Assembly: GCF_900106645.1 (NCBI RefSeq)
Contig: NZ_FNMV01000011.1
Location: 92,459 to 156,458 of the forward strand
DNA: 64,000 bases
Origin: Flavobacterium degerlachei
GTDB taxonomy: Bacteria > Bacteroidota > Bacteroidia > Flavobacteriales > Flavobacteriaceae
Direction: 5' to 3'
Shown here: positions 1 through 9,791 of the stretch, one piece after another
How positions within the stretch are numbered: the stretch's first letter is position 1
Layout: each line of letters opens with the position of its first letter
The notes under the pieces: generated by a model
Told to the model about the DNA's origin: nothing
Databases searched by the model: none
Seen by the model: only the letters and a program-made list of their open reading frames with translations
Position numbers and translations under genes: made by a program

Positions 1-1
1 T

Positions 2-778
2 AAATCAAAATTAGAACTTGATGCTAATGGATTTGATAAGGAATCTTTAATAAAACAATTAAACGAAAAAAGAGATAGTATAAGAATGACATTTGAAAAC
101 AATGAGCAAAAAATAAAAAATTATAATTTGCTCATTGATCTGAAGAAAAATGTAGAACCATATTTAAAATATGAACGAGCAAAAAAAACCGAAGGAGAAC
201 TAAAACGAAGAAAATCATTTCTTGAAAAGAAAATAAAAAAAGAATTAGAAAAAGAAAAAAATGCAGTTTCAAGCTATCTCAGTGAACAAATTAAATCTTT
301 TTTTTATGAAGATATTATCAATGATATATATCGTCGAATAGATCCTCATCCTGATTACAAAAAGATAAAATTTATTTGTGATTTTAAAGATGATAAACCA
401 AAATTAAATGTCTATTTACTAAAAGACGAACTATCTGATGATCCCATAATTCCAAACTTGTATTTTAGTGCTGCTCAATTAAACATTCTAAGTCTTAGCA
501 TCTTTTTAGCCAAAGCTTTAAATGCAAAAGACAATAAAGATAATCCGATAGACTGTATTTTCATAGACGATCCAATCCAATCAATGGATAGTATAAATAT
601 ATTGTCTACAATTGATTTATTCAGAAGTATCATGGTAAATCATAACAAGCAAATCATACTATCAACTCATGATGAAAACTTTCATAATCTTTTGCAAAAG
701 AAAATGCCCTCAGATTTATTCAAATCAAAATTCATGGAATTAGAAACTTTTGGAAAAGTCAAAACAGTTTATACATAA
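2..778 (+). CDS. SMC/ABC-like ATPase, C-terminal part (5' end outside window)
   Basis: The frame is open from the first bases of the window, so this is the last 258 residues of a longer protein and the ATG at 86 is probably internal. A charged, Lys/Glu-rich coiled-coil-like stretch is followed by an ABC-signature-like segment (FSAAQLNILSLS), a Walker B (CIFIDDPIQSMD) with D-loop, and an H-loop (ILSTHDENF). This is the C-terminal half of an SbcC/RecN/AAA_13-type ATPase; the Walker A half must lie upstream. It overlaps hsdS by one base (TAATG), so the two are translationally coupled. ATPases of this sort occur as R-linked ORFs inside type I restriction operons, and a defence role is inferred from that context. 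The DNA target or partner cannot be read from the fragment. Confidence 0.8.
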   Translation, partial: KSKLELDANGFDKESLIKQLNEKRDSIRMTFENNEQKIKNYNLLIDLKKNVEPYLKYERAKKTEGELKRRKSFLEKKIKKELEKEKNAVSSYLSEQIKSFFYEDIINDIYRRIDPHPDYKKIKFICDFKDDKPKLNVYLLKDELSDDPIIPNLYFSAAQLNILSLSIFLAKALNAKDNKDNPIDCIFIDDPIQSMDSINILSTIDLFRSIMVNHNKQIILSTHDENFHNLLQKKMPSDLFKSKFMELETFGKVKTVYT

Positions 779-2019
779 TGCAAAATAAATCATCAAAAAA
801 CTGGAAATATAAAAGATTAGGTGATATGTTCACTTTTGTTGGAGGTGGTACACCTAGAAAAACCCAATCAGATTACTGGAATGGTAGTTTAAATTGGGCA
901 TCAGTTAAAGATGTAAAAGGTAACATTCTTAAATCTACTAAAGATTTTATAACTGAAAAAGGCTTGAAAAATAGTGCTTCAAATCTTGCAGAAAAGAATG
1001 ATGTGATTTTAATAACAAGGATTTTACCAGGGAGATCAATAATCACAAATATTCACACTGCAATTAATCAAGATTTAAAAATTGCTAAACCAAAATTTGA
1101 AACTACTTCAAAATTTATCTACTATTTTTTTAGTGCAATTGAAAGAGATTGTATCAAAAAATCTAGTGGAACAACGGTACTAGGAATTACTTTAAATAAT
1201 TTGAATGAATTATTAATTCCTGATTTATCACTTGAAGAACAAAACTCTATAGTCTCCAAAATAGAAGAACTATTTAGCGAGTTAGACAAAGGCATCGAGG
1301 ATTTAAAAATCGCACAACTGCAACTCAAAACCTATAGACAAAGTGTGTTGAAATATGCTTTTGAAGGGAAGTTGACGAATAAAAAAGTTAAAGATGTTGT
1401 ATTGCCGAAAGGGTGGAAAGTTGCAAAATTAAGTGAAGTCTCATCTTTAATTACAAAAGGGGCATCTCCAAAATGGCAAGGAATAAATTATACTCAGGAT
1501 AACTCCCAAGTGCTTTTCATTACTAGTGAAAATGTTAGAGAAAATTATATTGATATCTCAAAACCAAAATATCTTGAATTGGCCTTTAATGAAAAACAAA
1601 AAAGATCTATACTCCAATATGGTGACATATTAATTAATATTGTTGGCGCATCAATTGGTAGAGCAGCCATTTTTAATTTAAAAATAAATTCTAATATTAA
1701 TCAAGCAGTTTCAATTGTGAGATTGAATAATGAAACTGACAAACATTATATTTCATATTTTTTAAATTCAAATAAAGCGTTTAGCTATTATAATTTAAAT
1801 AAGGTAGATGTTGCAAGAGCAAATTTAAGTCTTGCCGATATAGGAAATATTGAATTTTGGTTACCTACTCTCCAAGAACAACAAAAAATTGTCCAAGAAA
1901 TAGAAAGCCGTTTGAGTGTTGCCGATAAAATGGAGGAAAGTATTGCACAAAGCCTACAACAAGCCGAGGTGTTAAGACAGAGTATCTTGAAAAAGGCGTT
2001 TAGTGGGGAGTTGGTTTAA
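778..2019 (+). CDS. hsdS: Type I restriction-modification specificity subunit HsdS
   Basis: 413 residues, normal HsdS length. It recognises the bipartite DNA target for the HsdM methylase and HsdR nuclease. Two target-recognition domains are visible, one starting near residue 8 (WKYKRLGDMFTFVGGGTP) and one near 212 (GWKVAKLSEVSSLI). Each is followed by the conserved helical segment (LEEQNSIVSKIEELFSEL and LQEQQKIVQEIESRL), and each helix ends in a similar motif (RQSVLKYAFEGKL and RQSILKKAFSGELV). This internal duplication is diagnostic of the family. The start ATG overlaps the upstream ATPase stop by one base. Unusually, hsdM is not adjacent: three genes of another kind separate them. hsdR is not in the window and may lie upstream. 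Confidence 0.93.
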   Translation: MQNKSSKNWKYKRLGDMFTFVGGGTPRKTQSDYWNGSLNWASVKDVKGNILKSTKDFITEKGLKNSASNLAEKNDVILITRILPGRSIITNIHTAINQDLKIAKPKFETTSKFIYYFFSAIERDCIKKSSGTTVLGITLNNLNELLIPDLSLEEQNSIVSKIEELFSELDKGIEDLKIAQLQLKTYRQSVLKYAFEGKLTNKKVKDVVLPKGWKVAKLSEVSSLITKGASPKWQGINYTQDNSQVLFITSENVRENYIDISKPKYLELAFNEKQKRSILQYGDILINIVGASIGRAAIFNLKINSNINQAVSIVRLNNETDKHYISYFLNSNKAFSYYNLNKVDVARANLSLADIGNIEFWLPTLQEQQKIVQEIESRLSVADKMEESIAQSLQQAEVLRQSILKKAFSGELV

Positions 2020-2036
2020 AAATAAATAAAATAAAA

Positions 2037-3326
2037 ATGTTAAATTCAAATTTCAAGTTCCATCCAGTAGGTCAAGGGAGTTTTTACACAGGGCACTTAA
2101 AATTATATAATAAAAGTCATAAAGAATTTAATTTTGTTTATGATTGTGGTAGCTTAAGTGACAGGAACAACATAAACGAATCTATTAAATATTATAAGAA
2201 AAGACTTTGGCATAATTCTTTAGATGTTCTATTTATATCACATTTAGATGATGACCATATAAATGGAGTAAAAGACTTACTAGATGGCATAAGATGCGAA
2301 AATATTTATTTACCCTATTTAACTCCTTTTGAAAGACTCTTTGTTGCTATTACACATAATCTTAGAGATGTTGATAATTTTAACGATTTTATTAATTTCG
2401 TAATTAGTCCCTCTGATTACATTCTATCCATAGAAGGAGCTAATATTGGAAAAATAAACTATATAAAGGGAAACTCTGAAAATGATTTACCTCATGATAA
2501 AGCTCCCGAAAAACCTTTAAATCCTGATAATTTTGATAATGAATTTATTGACAACCTTGAGATACTACTCAAAAGTGAATTCAATGAAGAAATTTTAAAA
2601 TTAACTAAAGATCAAAAAATAGTTTTTAAAAAAGCCAATGGAAAATTAAAGTTTGGAATTGTATGGGAGTTTTATCTTTATAATGAACCTGGAACGACTA
2701 ATCAAACAGACAATTTTATTGAATCAATTGAAAAAATCTACGGTTTCAGAGTTAATGAACAATTAACACAAGCTGAATTAAATACAATTTTAAGTGCTAG
2801 AGATAATTTAAAAAAACTAAAAATCAAATTTAGAAACACTTTTAAAAATTTGAATAAAACAGGACTAATTGTCCAACACAAACCACTGGCTCATAAGCAA
2901 TCCTTTTTACATAAAGAAGAAAGTTTTCATTCTAATATTGAACATTATTTTAATCCTTTTTATAGAAGATTGAAACGGTTTCACTTTAAAAATATCGACC
3001 CAATTGAATACAATTGGGGAGTAACGCTATTAACGGGTGATATTGGATTAAACCAAATTGAAAATTCTTTTTATGTTAAAAATCATTTGAATTATGTTCT
3101 GGTTTTCCAAGTTCCACATCATGGTTCAAATACTGGCTGGAATAGAGACTTCCTTAGAAATTTAAATCATAAAGGCAAGACATCTGCAATTATCAATTTT
3201 GGTTACGGAAATACTTATGGCCATCCTAAACCTAATATCCTTCTAGATTTAGACAGCGACAATTTCGATATAAGATTTTGTAATCAATTTGAAAGTTTTG
3301 AATACACGATAGATTTAATGTTTTAA
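2037..3326 (+). CDS. ComEC/Rec2-type metallo-beta-lactamase-fold hydrolase (MBL-1 of the cassette)
   Basis: 429 residues, no signal peptide or membrane segment. The N-terminal part has the metal motif SHLDDDHINGV after a core strand (LDVLFISH). The C-terminal part has LTGDIG, VPHHGSNTG and YGHPKP, the order seen in the hydrolase domain of ComEC/Rec2 proteins. Between them is an insertion of roughly 200 mostly charged residues that I do not recognise. The metal ligands look complete, so a phosphodiesterase or nuclease activity is plausible; the substrate is unknown. It follows hsdS by 17 bases and precedes the patatin gene by 4, so it is probably cotranscribed. A second, shorter MBL protein lies on the far side of the patatin gene. 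Confidence 0.8.
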   Translation: MLNSNFKFHPVGQGSFYTGHLKLYNKSHKEFNFVYDCGSLSDRNNINESIKYYKKRLWHNSLDVLFISHLDDDHINGVKDLLDGIRCENIYLPYLTPFERLFVAITHNLRDVDNFNDFINFVISPSDYILSIEGANIGKINYIKGNSENDLPHDKAPEKPLNPDNFDNEFIDNLEILLKSEFNEEILKLTKDQKIVFKKANGKLKFGIVWEFYLYNEPGTTNQTDNFIESIEKIYGFRVNEQLTQAELNTILSARDNLKKLKIKFRNTFKNLNKTGLIVQHKPLAHKQSFLHKEESFHSNIEHYFNPFYRRLKRFHFKNIDPIEYNWGVTLLTGDIGLNQIENSFYVKNHLNYVLVFQVPHHGSNTGWNRDFLRNLNHKGKTSAIINFGYGNTYGHPKPNILLDLDSDNFDIRFCNQFESFEYTIDLMF

Positions 3327-3330
3327 AATT

Positions 3331-4632
3331 ATGAAAAACAATAAAAAAATAGGATTGAGTCTATCTGGAGGAGGATATAGAGCAACAATATATCATTTAG
3401 GAACGCTTAGAAAACTTAAAGAAATGAATTTACTCGATAAAGTGGATGTTATTTCTACTATATCTGGTGGTTCAATTACTGGAGCTTATTATGGATTAAA
3501 AGGTGAAAAATTTGAAGAGTTTGATAAGGGTTTAATTAATATAGTAAAGAAAAGTATAATCAGAGGAATCTATTTTTCATTTCGGTTTATCTGTATAATT
3601 ATTACTTTACTATTAATTTTAGGATTGATTGTATTTCTTTTATTTACTAAATATGCTTGGATTTCAACACCTTTATTATTAATTACAGTTTTTATAATAA
3701 TTGTATTTCAGTATAGTATTTTCCCAGTTAGTCATATAATAAATAGACTATATTCAAAATGGTTTTTTGAAGGTAAAACATTAAAAGATTTTAATATAGC
3801 ACCAATTATTGCAATCAATGCAACAAATGTCGAAACAGGAAGGCCTTTTACGTTTTCTAAAAACAAAATGAGTGATTCAAGTTATGAATATCCTACTAAT
3901 GGAGAAACTCCTATAAAATTTAAACAAGATAATTTCCCAATATCATTAGCTGTTGCATCTTCAACTTGTGTTCCTTTTGCATTTACACCTATTTATATTG
4001 AAAAAAAATTCTATCACAATGAAAATGACTTTTCCAGAATTAAACCTTGTTTAGTTGATGGTGGTGTTTATGATAATCAAGGAGTTCATAAATTAACTCA
4101 TGGAAACAGTTCTTATGTATGTGACATAGTTATAGTAAGTGATGCTGGAGATTTGATGCCAAAGATAAATTCATTTAATAATGTAATTCAACTTTTAGTA
4201 AGAACCAGTGATATTTTCATGAATCGAATTAAAAATTATCAAATGATACAGCATGTTTTTGATAATTACAAATTCAATAAAAAACCAATCGCATACCAAT
4301 CTTTAGGTTGGGATTTTGATAGTTGCATAAAAGGCTTTATGGATAACCTTAAAAAAGGAGCTATTATAGATGATGTCATTGATGCTCATGAGATTTCTAG
4401 ATCAGAAATAGAAAATAAAGAATGGGAATTAATTCAAAATAAGCTTGAAGAAAGGATTCATTACAATGTGATAAAATCGAAGCAACCAACTAAAGATGAA
4501 TTAAACATAGCTAGGTCTGTTTCAACCAATCTAAAATCACTACAAGATTTTCAAATTAACAATTTAATAAAACAAGCCGCATGTTTAACAGAAATACAAA
4601 TAAAACTGTATTGTCCAATTTTAATAGATTAA
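3331..4632 (+). CDS. Patatin-like phospholipase with two membrane segments
   Basis: 433 residues. The oxyanion loop GLSLSGGGYRAT (about 8-19) is followed by the nucleophile elbow ISGGSITGA with Ser48, and the second catalytic residue sits in LVDGGVYDNQG (Asp243), so the Ser-Asp dyad is intact. Inserted between them are two hydrophobic segments, about 84-105 and 111-133, which should anchor the enzyme in the membrane. Patatins are lipid acyl hydrolases and serve as membrane-damaging effectors in several anti-phage systems, such as CapV in CBASS. No cyclic-nucleotide synthase is seen nearby, so CBASS is not supported. It lies 4 bases from each flanking MBL gene, which points to a functional trio. 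The effector role is inference. Confidence 0.85.
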   Translation: MKNNKKIGLSLSGGGYRATIYHLGTLRKLKEMNLLDKVDVISTISGGSITGAYYGLKGEKFEEFDKGLINIVKKSIIRGIYFSFRFICIIITLLLILGLIVFLLFTKYAWISTPLLLITVFIIIVFQYSIFPVSHIINRLYSKWFFEGKTLKDFNIAPIIAINATNVETGRPFTFSKNKMSDSSYEYPTNGETPIKFKQDNFPISLAVASSTCVPFAFTPIYIEKKFYHNENDFSRIKPCLVDGGVYDNQGVHKLTHGNSSYVCDIVIVSDAGDLMPKINSFNNVIQLLVRTSDIFMNRIKNYQMIQHVFDNYKFNKKPIAYQSLGWDFDSCIKGFMDNLKKGAIIDDVIDAHEISRSEIENKEWELIQNKLEERIHYNVIKSKQPTKDELNIARSVSTNLKSLQDFQINNLIKQAACLTEIQIKLYCPILID

Positions 4633-4636
4633 TCTT

Positions 4637-5641
4637 ATGCGGTACGAAATAGAAATGCTTAATGTAGGTAATGCTGATGCAATTATTCTAAGATATTTTA
4701 ATAATGAAGGCCACGAATATGTTGTAGTTATTGATGCAGGTAATAAAAAAGATGGTATAAAAGTAGCTGAACAAATTAATGCTTTTACAAATCAAAAATA
4801 TATTGATTTAGCCATATGCAGCCATCCAGATAGCGATCATATCGGAGGTTTCTTTTATTTAGTTGAAAATATAAGAATTGATGAGTTTTGGATTCATGAC
4901 CCAGCTAAACATGTTGATATAAGTGAAATTAGAAAATCAATTAGTCTAGCAAAATTGACAAAGAGCATGAGTAAAATTACAGAATCGATTGATAATAATA
5001 TTAACTTATTAGAAGTAATAAGAAGAAAAGGCATATCACACAAAGAGCCTTTTACAGGAGTTAATCACAATCAAATTCCATTAACTGTTTTAGGGCCTTC
5101 AATCCTTTTTTATGAAAGTTTAATTAAAAATTTTAGAGATGTTAAACAATTATTTGAAGAAGAAAATAGATTAGAATATGATGATAAAGAAGTATATGAA
5201 AATGATATTGAATATTTATTTGAATCTTTATCATTAACATTAGATGAAGATGATGATAAATCCTCTGAAAATAATAGTAGTACAATCATTGCATTTCATC
5301 CAGAAAATAATAAAAAATATTTATTTACAGCAGATACAGGTCCAATGGCATTACAAGAAGTTGTTGATAATAATTTTGAATGGACAAAAAATTTGGATTG
5401 GCTTGATGTTCCTCATCATGGAAGTAAAAAAAACTTAAATTCATCATTAATTCATCATTTTTCACCAAAAGTTGCTTTTATTTCAGGAAAAGGTAAAAGG
5501 AAATATCCAAGTCAAGCAGTTGTTAAAGCTTTAAAAAAAGTAGGTACTCTAGTTTATTCTACATCGAAATCGAATAGTAATATAATTCACAAAGAAGGGT
5601 TTGATTTTAGACCAGGATATGAAACAGCACAACAATATTAG
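4637..5641 (+). CDS. ComEC/Rec2-type metallo-beta-lactamase-fold hydrolase (MBL-2 of the cassette)
   Basis: 334 residues, shorter than MBL-1 and only distantly similar outside the motifs. It starts directly with the fold (MLNVGNADAIILRY, VVVIDAGNK), then the metal motif SHPDSDHIGGF, LFTADTG, VPHHGSKKNLN and a C-terminal FISGKGKRKYPSQ. A middle stretch rich in Asp and Glu (about 175-215) is an insertion. The metal-binding set appears complete. It sits 4 bases after the patatin gene and 15 bases before hsdM. Having two different MBL enzymes flank one patatin suggests they act on the same signal or substrate, but nothing in the sequence names it. DNA here is more AT-rich than in hsdM just downstream. 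Confidence 0.8.
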   Translation: MRYEIEMLNVGNADAIILRYFNNEGHEYVVVIDAGNKKDGIKVAEQINAFTNQKYIDLAICSHPDSDHIGGFFYLVENIRIDEFWIHDPAKHVDISEIRKSISLAKLTKSMSKITESIDNNINLLEVIRRKGISHKEPFTGVNHNQIPLTVLGPSILFYESLIKNFRDVKQLFEEENRLEYDDKEVYENDIEYLFESLSLTLDEDDDKSSENNSSTIIAFHPENNKKYLFTADTGPMALQEVVDNNFEWTKNLDWLDVPHHGSKKNLNSSLIHHFSPKVAFISGKGKRKYPSQAVVKALKKVGTLVYSTSKSNSNIIHKEGFDFRPGYETAQQY

Positions 5642-5656
5642 ATTAAACACAAAATT

Positions 5657-7150
<1,494 letters not shown>

Positions 7151-7174
7151 AAATTAAAAAACATCATATTTACA

Positions 7175-7915
7175 ATGGCGAAATTTTTAAATACAACTGG
7201 TGTATCTTATCATTTAGAAGAACTCATTAAAGGAACAAAAGAGAGATTAATTCTTATCAGCCCCTACTTACAGTTCTCCGAAAGAATTAAAGAACATCTT
7301 AGTAATTTGAATATTCAAAAAAGGGACATTAGAATTGTTTACAGAGAAAACAAGCTTCAATATGAAGAGAACAACTGGTTAGAAAGCCAAATTGGAATTC
7401 GCACAAGTCTCTGTAAAACCCTTCATGCTAAATGCTATATAAACGAAAATGAAGCAATCATTACTTCAATGAATTTGTATGCATTTTCTCAACAAAATAA
7501 CAATGAAATGGGAATATATATTTCCAAGAAAGAAGATACAGACTTGTATAATGCGACACTTGAAGAAGCTCAACGTCTATTGACGATAAGTGAAGAATTT
7601 AGAGTGACAGTCAAAAAAGTCACTCCAGATACACTACCAAGAATAGAAAAAAAAGTTGCGGAAACAAAACCATCCAATATTAAATTATCAAGAAAGAATA
7701 CCGGTTTTTGCATCAGAACTGGCGTTGCAATTCCGTTCAATATAGAAAAGCCAATGGGACTTGACTCTTATAAATCTTGGAGTAAATACAGCGATCCAGA
7801 ATATGCAGAAAAATTTTGTCATTTCTCAGGTGAGTCATCAAAAGGTAGTACTTGTGTGAACCGACCGATACTTAAAAATAATTGGAAAAAAGCAAAGGAA
7901 CTATTTGACTTATAA
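7175..7915 (+). CDS. Phospholipase-D-fold protein with C-terminal Cys-containing domain
   Basis: 246 residues, cytoplasmic. The N-terminal half is a single PLD-type domain: ILISPYLQF near 27, then the HxK motif LHAKCYI (His84, Lys86), the conserved Asn in TSMNLY (Asn100) and Glu111. One HxK motif per chain means it would act as a dimer, as in NucA/Nuc-type nucleases. After a charged linker, a small domain from about 177 (FCIRTGVAIPFN) holds Cys179, Cys215, His216 and Cys227 and may bind zinc. It starts 24 bases after hsdM, in the same direction. Single-domain PLD proteins are often found next to restriction systems, so a nuclease role is a fair inference. Confidence 0.72.
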   Translation: MAKFLNTTGVSYHLEELIKGTKERLILISPYLQFSERIKEHLSNLNIQKRDIRIVYRENKLQYEENNWLESQIGIRTSLCKTLHAKCYINENEAIITSMNLYAFSQQNNNEMGIYISKKEDTDLYNATLEEAQRLLTISEEFRVTVKKVTPDTLPRIEKKVAETKPSNIKLSRKNTGFCIRTGVAIPFNIEKPMGLDSYKSWSKYSDPEYAEKFCHFSGESSKGSTCVNRPILKNNWKKAKELFDL

Positions 7916-8054
7916 TGTTTTAATTGGTTGTTTAGTGCTATTTCGTTGAGTATAAATACAGCGACCCTAAAGAATCTTCATGGCACGTTTTTATGAAATG
8001 ATTATATTGTTAAAAAGGAAAAATAATTACAGAACTGATTAAACATTTAAATAA

Positions 8055-8918
8055 ATGAAGTTTATTCCAATCATGGAAATATCAGGTCAAATAATGACTT
8101 TGATAGAAGATGCAGAAAAGAGTTTGATAATAGTGTCCCCCTATATTGAAATAGCCAAATGGGAAAAATTAAAAAAGTGTTTACAGAGAGCTGTCGACAG
8201 AGGAGTAAGCATCATAATATATACACGAGAATATGCTAAACAAAATTTGGATCCATTAAGGGCATTTAAGGTAAAGATAATTTTAGTTAAAGATTTACAT
8301 TCCAAGATATATCTAAATGATGCTTATGGAATCGTTTCTTCTCAAAATTTATATCATTATTCAGATATCAATTCTATAGATTTCGCATACAAGACTGAAA
8401 CCGATGAGGAGAGAAATCAACTAGTTAATTTGATAAATAAATATTTAGCGAACTCGAAACCTATTGAACAATATATTATTGCGTCAAAAACGGAAGTTGG
8501 TAATGAGATTGTTGTTGAAAAAGAAGAAGGCACAAATGTTTTTCCTTTAAAAGATATCGATTTGGAAAAAATTAAAGAATGGTTCCATGATAAATTTCCC
8601 GAAATTAAAATGAATAGTACTAAGCAATATGTTTATTGCAATAAACTATTAGCTTGTGGTGACGTCATGTTGAGAGAAGGGTTTGAGATTCGATTTTCTT
8701 ATGGTATTAAAAATCAAGATCAATATATAAAAGCAATACAAACACTTAATTTCGAAAATAATAATTATAAATATGAGAAAACTTTAGTAACAAATAATTC
8801 TCAAGCCCCTTATTTAATTTATGTGCCACAAGAAGTTACTGATATTCAAAAGTTAATTTATGATTATATTTTTATAGCCAAAACGATTATCGATAAAACT
8901 AGAAATATTAAGATTTAA
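8055..8918 (+). CDS. Second phospholipase-D-fold protein
   Basis: 287 residues. The N-terminal 115 residues repeat the fold of its neighbour: LIIVSPYIEI near 25, LHSKIYL (His82, Lys84) and SSQNLY (Asn98). The acidic residue that is Glu111 in the neighbour appears as Asp here (SIDF). The C-terminal 150 residues (about KEWFHDKFPEIKM onward) form a different domain that I do not recognise; it lacks the CIRTG-type domain. A 139-base spacer separates it from the first PLD gene. A domain of the missing type lies just downstream as a broken fragment. Likely a nuclease or phosphodiesterase of the restriction island; the substrate is unknown. Confidence 0.68.
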   Translation: MKFIPIMEISGQIMTLIEDAEKSLIIVSPYIEIAKWEKLKKCLQRAVDRGVSIIIYTREYAKQNLDPLRAFKVKIILVKDLHSKIYLNDAYGIVSSQNLYHYSDINSIDFAYKTETDEERNQLVNLINKYLANSKPIEQYIIASKTEVGNEIVVEKEEGTNVFPLKDIDLEKIKEWFHDKFPEIKMNSTKQYVYCNKLLACGDVMLREGFEIRFSYGIKNQDQYIKAIQTLNFENNNYKYEKTLVTNNSQAPYLIYVPQEVTDIQKLIYDYIFIAKTIIDKTRNIKI

Positions 8919-8939
8919 ATTATATTTTACAATAAATAA

Positions 8940-9242
8940 AATAGTGAAGCCCGAGACTCATATAAAGCTAATAGATTCCAAAAAGCGGAATATCCATACC
9001 TAGAAAAAGAAAATCAAAAGTTTTCTAATTCTAGAAATAACAGTAGCCAAAATGATGAGTATGGTTACTGTATTAGAACAGGTATAAAAATTCCATTTGA
9101 CACTCAAAAACCTTATTCTTATGAGGCCTATCAAACTTGGGCGATATTTGAGAACTGGAATTACAGAGAAAATTATTGTCATAAAACTGGGAGAGAATCT
9201 AATGGAAGGACTTCAATGGCTATCCCAATTTTGAAAAAATAA
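8940..9242 (+). pseudogene. Fragment of a PLD-family protein: C-terminal CIRTG domain only
   Basis: An open frame with no ATG, GTG or TTG near its beginning, bounded upstream by TAA at 8937-8939 and ending in TAA at 9240-9242. Its translation contains GYCIRTGIKIPFDTQKPYS, YEAYQTWAIFENWNYREN, YCHKTGRESNGR and PILKK. These match, in order, the C-terminal domain of the intact PLD protein at 7175-7915 (FCIRTGVAIPFN, FCHFSGE, PILKN). It has lost its PLD catalytic domain. It may be the relic of a third PLD gene, or the former tail of the second one replaced by recombination. The match is by eye and covers about 70 residues. Confidence 0.65.
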
Positions 9243-9273
9243 TCTCTAATGAATCCGTAATATAAAACTGTAT

Positions 9274-9326
9274 TTAAATAAAAAAATCATACCTAGAAGC
9301 ACTTTTAGTATGATTTTTTTATTTAA
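9274..9326 (+). terminator. Strong hairpin terminator closing the restriction operon
   Basis: A perfect 19-bp inverted repeat (9274-9292 and 9308-9326) with a 15-base loop. The stem includes seven A's on the left and seven T's on the right, so it would act as an intrinsic terminator in either direction. It lies 32 bases after the PLD fragment and before the next transcription unit. Confidence 0.8.
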
Positions 9327-9360
9327 TGAAGTATATTCAATCTAATAATAAAAAAATAAT

Positions 9361-9434
9361 CCGACCGAATCCGACCGAATCCAACAGAAACTAACAGAAT
9401 CCGACAGAATCCGACAGAATCCGACAGAATCCGA
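9361..9434 (+). repeat. Seven tandem 10-bp repeats, iteron-like
   Basis: Seven consecutive decamers fill 9361-9430, followed by a partial copy (CCGA). The last units are perfect CCGACAGAAT; the first two are CCGACCGAAT and the third and fourth are degenerate. A 10-bp period is one helical turn, so proteins bound to the copies would sit on one face of the DNA. The array is about 60 bases upstream of an excisionase-type HTH gene and a RepA-like ATPase/toprim module, a place where an origin or operator is expected. Confidence 0.8.
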
Positions 9435-9492
9435 ACTACCATATTTTGAGTTTTTTAATATTTGCATTAAGTAATTTTAAATAAGCTTAATC

Positions 9493-9789
9493 ATGAAAAC
9501 ACAAGATTTTTTACAATCCTTTGAGAACCTCAAATCAGAAGTTCAAGACATCAAAATATTACAACAAAGAGTCCTACTTTATTTAGAACGCCCTGACGGC
9601 AGCAAAAAGGAAAATCCTTCCTACATAGAGGAACGAATTTCGGTTAAGGAAACCTGCCAAATTTTAGCATGCTCTGAAGTCACGCTCTGGAAACTTCGTA
9701 AGGACGGGACATTACCCTACACTCAACACAAAAGGACCATTCGATTCAAAAAAATTGATATCATAAATTATCTAAACCAAAAAAGATAG
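9493..9789 (+). CDS. Excisionase-family HTH DNA-binding protein
   Basis: 98 residues. After a short coiled-coil-like N-terminus, residues from about 49 form a MerR/excisionase-type winged helix (ISVKETCQILACSEVTLWKL, then LPYTQHKRTIRFKKIDI). This is the HTH_17 type common as the first gene of Bacteroidetes mobile elements, where it acts in excision or as a regulator. It follows the decamer array and is spaced two bases from the next gene, so the module is an operon. It could bind the decamers, but that is untested. Confidence 0.8.
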   Translation: MKTQDFLQSFENLKSEVQDIKILQQRVLLYLERPDGSKKENPSYIEERISVKETCQILACSEVTLWKLRKDGTLPYTQHKRTIRFKKIDIINYLNQKR

Positions 9790-9791
9790 TT

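Noticed and set aside
2037..5641. CBASS operon because of the patatin
   Set aside because: No CD-NTase, Cap2/Cap3 or other CBASS gene is visible; only the patatin resembles that system.
7916..8054. Small gene between the two PLD genes
   Set aside because: A short frame resembling EYKYSDPKESS has no start and stops quickly; at most a scrap of a PLD C-terminal domain.
9361..9434. CRISPR array
   Set aside because: The repeats are contiguous decamers with no spacers and no cas genes nearby.
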